Below, in pieces: positions 56,129 to 64,000 of a stretch of 64,000 bases of DNA. The DNA is from Symbiodinium natans. Its lineage: Eukaryota > Sar > Dinophyceae > Suessiales > Symbiodiniaceae. The position numbers were made by a program, and so were the translations under genes. The stretch is from contig CAJNDS010002298.1 in NCBI GenBank assembly GCA_905221605.1, forward strand, positions 305,085 to 369,084, written 5' to 3'. Below the pieces are notes generated by a model. It saw nothing but the letters and a program-made list of their open reading frames with translations, was not told the DNA's origin and searched no databases. Within the stretch, counting starts at the first letter, position 1; every line of letters starts with the position of its first letter.

Positions 56129-56754
56129 CTTGCAGGGCGTTGTGCTGTATTGCGTTGTGCTGAGGGATGCTGTGGGCCTCAAGGGCCGAGCTCCCACACA
56201 CTTCAAGGCTCCTTTAGCTTGCCGCAGAAATCGGAATAGTTCCACCTACGAGCCATGTCCCCACCATATCCCACCATGCTGTAAGGCCACGAAAGCAGAC
56301 CAGCATTGCCTGCGAAACACTGAGTCCCACACAAGCTGGCCTGAATCAAACAAGACCTCAGGTAATAAAGAGATGGGCGGGGCTGTCAGTAGGACAAGCA
56401 CTTCAGCACACCTGCTCAGCACATTTCAAAAGCATCGGGCTTGTTTCAAAAGCATCGGGCTTGTCTATGGGCATTAGATGGCATTGCTTTGCCATTCGGC
56501 CGTTGATCTGGTTGGCAGATCAACAAACCGACTACATCAATCTACAGCAATCTACAGCAGCTCAAACGGCACATCTCATCGACTTCAGCTCAGGCCAAGC
56601 TGCTCAGCTGCCGTCTGCGGGCGCCAGCGGATGGAGGACAAAGAGGAAACTTTTGAGGAATCCCCGACCCAAGGATGGACGATGGACACGAACACCAAAA
56701 CAAGGTCACCAACGCACCATACTTCCCAACAAGTCTCGGCAGATCTTATCAGAT

Positions 56755-57806
56755 CTAATCACAGCCCCTGCGATTTGAAAGTGAATCGACGTTAATATTG
56801 GAACATCGCGCACACCGCTGAACTTCTGAACACCGTCTTTCGAACAGGTCTAAACAAAACAGCGGGTCCTTTCCAGTGAGGAGCTCTGCTGCAAGTATGC
56901 CGGACGTTGCAAACATGGCGAAGCGCCCATTGTTAAGCTCCTGGCAACGCGAAGTTCTCGCGACACAGGCCCAAGACATGGTAGGTAGTAAGCCTTAGTA
57001 AGAGCAAAGCAGAACAATGCATCCCAAAGCTCCTTCTCTCGCATGTCACGATCGTACATGTTGAGCCCGAGTGGATCTCCGAAGTTTCCAGGCTCCTTCC
57101 ACGGATCCTCCTTCCAAAACAGCCATTCCACAAGCATTGAGCCAATAACAACCAGGCCAAACATCCACAAGGAGGGAACCAAAAGGGCAGCCTTGTAACC
57201 AGCGGGGGAATCTTTTAGTCCGAGGAAAGGGAGTCGGATGTAGCATTGGGCCACAAGGCCCACACTTGCCAGCATGGCAACACGTCCATGTTTCAGCTCG
57301 GCTGCTCGCAGCTGCTTGAACTTGCCTTCGTCACCAGAAGGGCAAAATCCCAAAGGATCAAAGAATCCCAAAGGCGCCATGGCGCCGGGCTCCTTTGTCG
57401 GATCGAAGGGCATACGGCGTTGCCGGGGCTTGGCCTTGCCGATGGCCGTCGACTCCTCATCGGCCTCCACACCTCTCTCCCCTTCGGCTTCTTGGGCTTC
57501 TTCGGCTTCTTTGTCTTCTTTGGCTGCTGACAGTTCTGGCTCTGTCGCCGTGCTCGATTCCTCCGCCTTTCGACCAAGTCGGCTCCCGGCTCCGCGTCGC
57601 ACTCTGAGCTTCAGGGCCGGAAGGGCAAGCGTGGACACCAGCGTGGCAGAGAGCGAGGCCAGGGCTCCGCGCGCGCTTCTGCTCAATACGGCACTCCTTG
57701 CACCCCTTGCAGTCGGAACTGTCGGAACTGCAGCGTCCCCTGGCAAGCTCACACGAGAGACAACTGCACCAGATGGGGAGACCGCCCCTGCGTTGGGTAC
57801 AAGCAT
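56755..57806 (-). CDS. chlorophyll-binding light-harvesting protein (LHC superfamily)
   Basis: Exon 1 (57806-57033, 258 codons) starts at an ATG in a good context (GCCATGC). The first 130 residues are a plastid-targeting leader and an acidic Glu/Ala-rich linker. Then come PLGFFDPLGFCP and helix one with AAELKHGRVAMLAS, whose Glu and His bind chlorophyll. A middle hydrophobic segment is SLWMFGLVVIGSMLVEWLFW. Removing the 92-nt intron at 57032-56941 gives MREKELNNGRFAMFATSG, the third-helix motif ending AELLTGKDP. The stop is at 56755, so the protein is about 319 residues, longer than the usual 200-250 because of the leader and linker. It is probably an antenna protein of the plastid membrane, chlorophyll a/c type by organism. 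The last 40 residues are atypical and could be intron. Confidence 0.85.
56941..57032 (-). other. 92-nt GA-AG intron in the light-harvesting gene
   Basis: The donor reads GAGAAG/GAGCTTTG and the acceptor TTGCCAG/GAGCTTAAC. The eight bases AGGAGCTT occur at both borders. Only removal of 57032-56941 links MREK to ELNNGRFAM in frame. Confidence 0.75.
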
Positions 57807-58169
57807 GGCTCGTTTCCAGGGACACCCGCACCTAGATGCGCTGCTAGTGCTACAGCACCAAGAACCCGAGCCCTATCTTAACATGAGGCTGGGTCCCATT
57901 TCATGCCATGTACTGTTGCTGCTAAATGCCATCCTTGAGCCACAGCTGAAGCTGAGAGAGGAAGGCGATGAAGGAATCTGAAATGGCAGCAAAAAAGACA
58001 CTTATCGCTGCAGCTTGGTGAAGCACGATCCCCTGTCCAATGTGACGACCTGCCCAACAAGCAAATCAAGGAAGTGTACACTGCCGGGTCCATGAGAGTG
58101 TTGCGCAATTGCGTGCGTGCGTGCATGCAGGCAGGCGGGTATAGCATACAGGCGTGCGGGCGTGCGCAC

Positions 58170-59232
<1,063 letters not shown>

Positions 59233-59639
59233 GACTGCATGCGTGCGTGCGTGATTATATGTCGGTCCGAAGGATCGGTCTTTGGTGAACGGTGCTGCAC
59301 GCCCACCTCCCAGGACAGCACATGGTCCAGCATTGCCAGCAAGCACTCTACCTGCCAACATCTCAGCTATCCCAATGTTTCTCATAGCGCTGACACACGC
59401 AAGCTGCCTTGGAAAACATTGCATGCCGCTGAGGCAAGGACACATTTGAGCTCCTGACGCGGGAGCACCGCCTGGACACAGGGACAAACCGCCGAGCATG
59501 CAAGTGGCTATCTTGGCCAGATGCCTGAATGTACTCACTTTCCACGTGTCTTGCCAAATCGCACACCACATGCCGCAAGTCCTGGAAACACTCGGATGCG
59601 GAGCCAGAGGAGAAAGAGAGAGAGAGAGACAGAGAAAGA

Positions 59640-60626
59640 TGCCCGAGCATTACACAGGCGGCACAAGCATCCGTCCTCGCGCCAGCGGTTGTGCCAACAC
59701 AAGTGCAGGTGAGGCAGCCCATAGGAGCTGCAGTACCCCCAGTTCGGAGTGTGCGGGTTGTAGTCCAGCCAAAGAATAAAGCAGAAGACAACGTCACCCC
59801 AGACACGCAGCCTGGCAAAGCTGTCCTCGGAGCTCTGTGCTGAGGATGAAGATGCAGACTCTCCAGACATTGGTGTCTCGGTCTGACCTTCACTGTGCAA
59901 CAATGCGGACAGCGCAGCATGATGCTTCATCCGGGCAGATGTCCGCCAAATTGAGCCTGTATAGACATGTGGCATCCCTGCAAGCTGCGGCGAGAGGTGC
60001 CAATGAAGCGCATCCCAAATGTTTGCCACGGCCTTCCGCCACGAATTGCCGACGTTGTCTGCTACGTGGAGGACCAGCTGATGGCGAATTCGATTGCGGA
60101 CCGCCTGTTGCAATCGCTCTGCCTGTTCGGGTCGATGCTGCGCAGCTTTTACAAGCGCAAGGCCTCCGACCACTACAGCAGCACCGGTAGCTGTACCAGC
60201 TAGGAGCAAGGGGGATTCCGCGGCTGCCGCTGTTGCCGCTGCTGCAATTGCTCGCGCGCCGGTCAGGGCAGATGAAGTCATCACTCGGATCAAGTCCAAA
60301 GCTAAAGTAGTTCCCCAGACTGTCAAGATCGGATTCGGAAAGTTTCTGCGCTGCCAAAAGTTTGCATTGTCGGCATCCCAATCATCATCTTCCTCTGAGT
60401 CCCCATGCCAACGTATACGACAAAAAGGACATCTACGCAGGTGACCGTAGCAGTGAAAGCACAAGGATTGGCCGCAGCAGTCTAGCTTCTTCTCCGCATG
60501 TCGGGGGGGATCTCCAGCTTGTCCAGCTTCCATCTCCCATCGCTCGTACGTCTCGAAACAGATTGGACAGTCTGTCAGCGGATCCATTCCAACCGGCTCC
60601 GTGTCTCCCGGCACCATTTGCTCCAT
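59640..60626 (-). CDS. RING-finger protein, CNOT4-like C4C4 spacing
   Basis: RING proteins act as ubiquitin ligases by binding an E2 enzyme. From ATG 60626 the first 75 residues hold CPICFETY, a 24-residue loop, then DCCGQSLCFHCYGHLRRCPF and a final Cys. All eight metal ligands are cysteines if both Cys of DCC are used, as in CNOT4-type rings. Residues 115-160 are a hydrophobic alanine/glycine stretch (ATAAAAESPLLLAGTATGAA then VVVGGLALV) that may insert in a membrane. A serine-rich acidic part (SGESASSSSAQSSEDSF) follows. Near the C-terminus lies a second Cys/His/Trp cluster (YCSSYGLPHLHLCWHN and DGCLCRLC). Beyond that the frame enters a GA repeat and is probably intron, so the end is uncertain. 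Confidence 0.65.
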
Positions 60627-60639
60627 GCTTCTTTTTGCA

Positions 60640-63600
60640 CAACTCGAACCTGCACGGCTGCAAACTCTGCCTTTGTTCCCCTATCTTCCGCAGTTTGCAT
60701 GCGTACATCTCCTTACTCATGTAAGAATCCTGTCCCATTACGATGTTAGATTCAATGTAGATGTTACTGAACCCGGAGCCAAGACGTGCTTCGGCGAGCA
60801 CCAGACCTTGCAGGCACCAGCCACTTAGGATAAACTCTCATATTGCTTGGCGCTAACCTGGCGCTGCCGGCGCTGCCATCACAGCAAGGTTCGACAGTCT
60901 GCAACTCTGCACGATCTGCTGTGTTTTGGGCAACTTCTTGTGCAAACTACGATGATGCAGACTACGAACGGGCCTGCGTGCTGCTGTTGCAGTATCTTGA
61001 AAACGAGAAAGACGTAAGATAAACCCCAGAACTCTCTAGAAGTATTGTTCTGCGGCATGGCATCCAGCTAAAACGCAGCGGAAGTTCAGATTCCGTGCAG
61101 AATCTGACACACGTGCAAATGTGGGCGCAAGCCTGCATCCTCACACGACATCCAAGGAACAAGCACAAGCTGGATGAGACATGGGGTGACTGGCCAGCCA
61201 CCATGACACAACTCCCACAATGAACACTGCCAGTACATGCATTGGCCGCTGAGTGCAATGCTTGGGCTGCTGTTGCTGGGCCCAACTGCCACCACATGGT
61301 GTGCTGACTCTGCTGTCTACTGCAGGTGCTCATCATCTCAAACCGATTGCATCACGTGGCCCTGTGATGAAGTGTACAAAGATCTTTCAAGAATGCGTGA
61401 CGCAAATGCTGTGGCGGATGCTTAGTTTTGAAACAGCGCAACCCGCCTGGCGAACGCGAAGGCCCCTGCACAACAGGGGACATGATGGGCACTGCAACAC
61501 TGCCAGTGGCAGCCAAGAACAGTCCAGAATGCGAAGCTGTTGCGCTGACGACCTTGGATGGTGATGAACTGATTGTTGCAGTCGCCTGAGACGTTCACAC
61601 CGGCCGCGTGTGCATCAGGTGCCACGTACGCAATTCACATGCCATCAGGCTGCGAAGCATGACAACATGAACATTCATTGCGAAATTCGTACAAGACTCA
61701 TTCGCAGGCTCTCGGCAAATCTCCATGGAGCAACATGACCTTTGCACGCAGGCCATCTCCATGTGTGCAAACATGATTGATCTGGCCACAACCGACAGTA
61801 CACACCAAGCATGCGACGTCCACATCAAAGCCACATCTGCACCAACAGACCCATGAACACCATCACGATCAACACATAGCGACCCTTTGCTGCACTTTCC
61901 TTACACGATAGCTACCCGACATGCCCATTGCAGTCGCGCCGTATTTGCAAATGCTCCTTCCTGCTGTGCTCAACTATAACTTGTCAGTACAAGTACAAGG
62001 CTGGGTGGGATGTTGAGTTCAACGAGAATCGAGGATGCACTATGCAGTTCAAGCTCTCCGGCGAAAATGCCTGCAGCATGGCTGCTGGTGCTTGCATGTG
62101 CATGAGTGTGTGCCTACACACTCAAGTCTCACCTTATTCCCTGCAAGCCACCTCAAGCAACTTTGGCACCGTCCGTGACATGTCTCCAACTTTGCCCTCA
62201 TCGCACTCACGTCTCCATTGGCTTCAACCAAAGACCCGTGTGGCGTGTCTTAACATGAACAGCACTGTGCACAATCATGCTCATGATGTGCTGACAGGCA
62301 AGAGGATAAAACTTCCACGAGAAACGTAGCTTTGCTTGCGACGACGCATGGACAACCCTCGCAAGCTCCAAGATTTCATCGTGGGCAAACGAAATCACGG
62401 CTCAAGCTTTCCCTGCCAGCATTAACCCTTTTTGCCAGGCAGCTCGGCAGGTAGCTGGGTTGGCGGACAGAGAACTGAAACTACTGACATGCAAAGCATG
62501 CAAGAGAACCTGCTTGGTCCCTACCTGAAGAAATACCGCATGAAGGTTGCAACCACTTCGGATATGCGTAGTCTGGGTGGCAATGTCATGGGCTTTCAGA
62601 AGGAACCCTGCATTTTCTGACATTTGTGAGACAAAGGCCCCCTCAGAATCTGACTGACGTTCATGTGCTTGTCGTATGTTAACATAGACTGTAATGATTT
62701 GTGATATTTGTATTGCATACACATAAATGGCCATCTTATGTCTGTCGCAGAAAGAAAATGGGTGATGAGATGACAAGGCACTATTTCGGCGTTCCCGAGG
62801 CTAATTACATGAGGCTGGAGGGGCTGATTGCTGCAACCTTTGCAAGGCTGATCAACACTGTCTGCAAGACATGCGTGTACCACAGGACTTGCACAGGACT
62901 TGAATCACGGCCGGGAGCGAATGCGCACATCGCAAGATGATGCTGGGCAGAGGCGTAATGCACGGCACTGCGTGGCATTGCAATTTTCCGATAATCAAGT
63001 GGCTGCAGATGGCTGAACTACCAAGGCACTCACATACCAGGGGCATGCAAGCGAATCACGAGAGACTCCAGAAAACCGTCCGATGCACGTAGAAAGGCTC
63101 GACATGGCCCCCCGACTTTCACGTTCTGAAGACTCTCGCTTGCCCAATGGCCAGAGAATGATTAACGGATTTCACCATAAAATTATGGCTTAAACGATCG
63201 CCAAGAACCAGTTGAACCAGTGACAATGCAGGCCTCTTCGTGTGATTCTTTCCTATTGTAAAGACCCCTTTCGTGGGCCCAATGCATGTCGTCAACGGTT
63301 GGAACGGCGCGAGCAACATGACTTGATTAGGAGCACTTGCGCTTGACGCACAACTCCTTCTTGAGGTAGTTGACCAGCATGGTAAGCTGAATCCCAGACG
63401 GCCCTCCTCATACCTTCATGTCCCGATTTCGGGACATTGAGCGAAGCGGCCGAGAAACAAATTAAGCAGGATGATGCTCCTGGAAATTTGTGCTTGGATG
63501 CCAAGTTGAGGCCCAAAACATCCTCAAGATCGAGTGGTCATGCATACAGCCTCGCATAGATTTCAAAGAGTATGCTACAGCAGATCCGGGCATCAGATAA

Positions 63601-63760
63601 CAATAAACCAAACTCGGTCTCGGCACCTTGCGAGGGGATGTTTGTACACAGGACATGTCCCCCCATGGGCAGAGCAGCTTAGTGTGCTTTGCCATCGTCT
63701 CGTGACCCGACTCAACAACATCCTATGGTCACCTATGGTCTTAAAGTAGAGTCTTGAGAG
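60640..63760. other. no firm gene
   Basis: Plus-strand stretches are Cys/Met-rich: 61237-61425 (TATTWCADSAVYCRCSSSQ) and 62040-62100 (MQFKLSGENACSMAAGACMC). They might be exons of a secreted protein but lack resolved borders. Minus frames such as 63046-62852 are no better. Confidence 0.35.
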
Positions 63761-63764
63761 AACA

Positions 63765-63924
63765 ACCACGCAGATTCCTTGTTTAGCGTCACGACAGCAG
63801 GCCCTGCGTCTTGCAGGCTCGCATGTCTCCGTCCTTGGGATTCCGGCCGAATGGTGCCATAAACTGAACTGCTAGTGATGGAGCGGCGTGGTGCTTCCAT
63901 GCGCCTACCATAAGGCTCCGTCAT
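63765..63924 (-). CDS. exon of an unknown protein
   Basis: After an acceptor CCCAG the frame reads MTEPYGRRMEAPRRSITSSS then VYGTIRPESQGRRHASLQD. Even composition and a basic, serine-containing stretch suggest real coding. The low border may be a GA donor after AACAAG. The neighbouring exon downstream was not identified. Confidence 0.4.
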
Positions 63925-64000
63925 CTGGGCATGTCGTCACCGAGGCGATCATGCTACCCTGCGCCCAACTGCCAAAGTCGACATCTAGAAAGATCTGAGA

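Overview
The window reads as nuclear DNA of a photosynthetic dinoflagellate, most likely of the Symbiodinium/Polarella type (inference). The grounds are: a plastid light-harvesting protein with a long targeting leader; introns with GC and GA donors and a G after the acceptor AG; many small exons; genes largely on one strand over long stretches; and TTTAGGG-type telomeric repeat both as clean arrays and as decayed tracts. A run of exactly 100 N inside a GT/TGCG microsatellite marks it as draft assembly. No rRNA, tRNA, spliced-leader RNA or CRISPR array was recognised. Single open frames rarely equal genes here, so most calls are exons or exon groups whose junctions I worked out by hand.

Layout. 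0-4.4 kb: gene-poor, with simple repeats. 4.7-5.0 kb: an EF-hand-like exon (minus). 5.75-19.5 kb: one long minus-strand coiled-coil gene made of small exons, nearly all whole-codon, part of which (7.6-12.4 kb) is a 1.16-kb tandem array carrying an exon triplet in each unit. A 1.84-kb satellite (15.66-17.5 kb), open in frame on the plus strand, lies in one of its introns. 19.5-20.5 kb: a strand switch with C-homopolymer tracts. 20.5-23.1 kb: plus-strand exons of an unknown protein and of a probable thylakoid-lumen protein. 24.2-42.5 kb: minus-strand genes, namely a degenerate kinase-like gene, a transmembrane protein, a TRM9/ALKBH8-type tRNA wobble-uridine methyltransferase, a secreted protein of unknown function with broken frames, a PH-like or unknown exon, a family-1 glycosyltransferase and one unknown.

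42.5-51.6 kb is a gene-free island with AT-rich stretches that looks like a relic subtelomere. It holds a head-to-head telomeric repeat (44.3 kb), a 3.05-kb element with terminal inverted repeats and five long foldbacks (45.0-48.1 kb), three TTTAGGG arrays with GC-rich hairpins beside them, and a 7-bp GGACCTT satellite. 53-64 kb returns to minus-strand genes: two small unknown genes, a chlorophyll-binding protein with a 92-nt GA-AG intron, a CNOT4-like RING protein and one further exon.

The recognisable functions (light harvesting, tRNA wobble modification, glycosyl transfer, RING ubiquitin ligation, kinase-like) do not form a pathway. The noteworthy content is structural: cassette amplification inside a coding gene, micro-exons and very small introns, and the relic telomere/foldback block.
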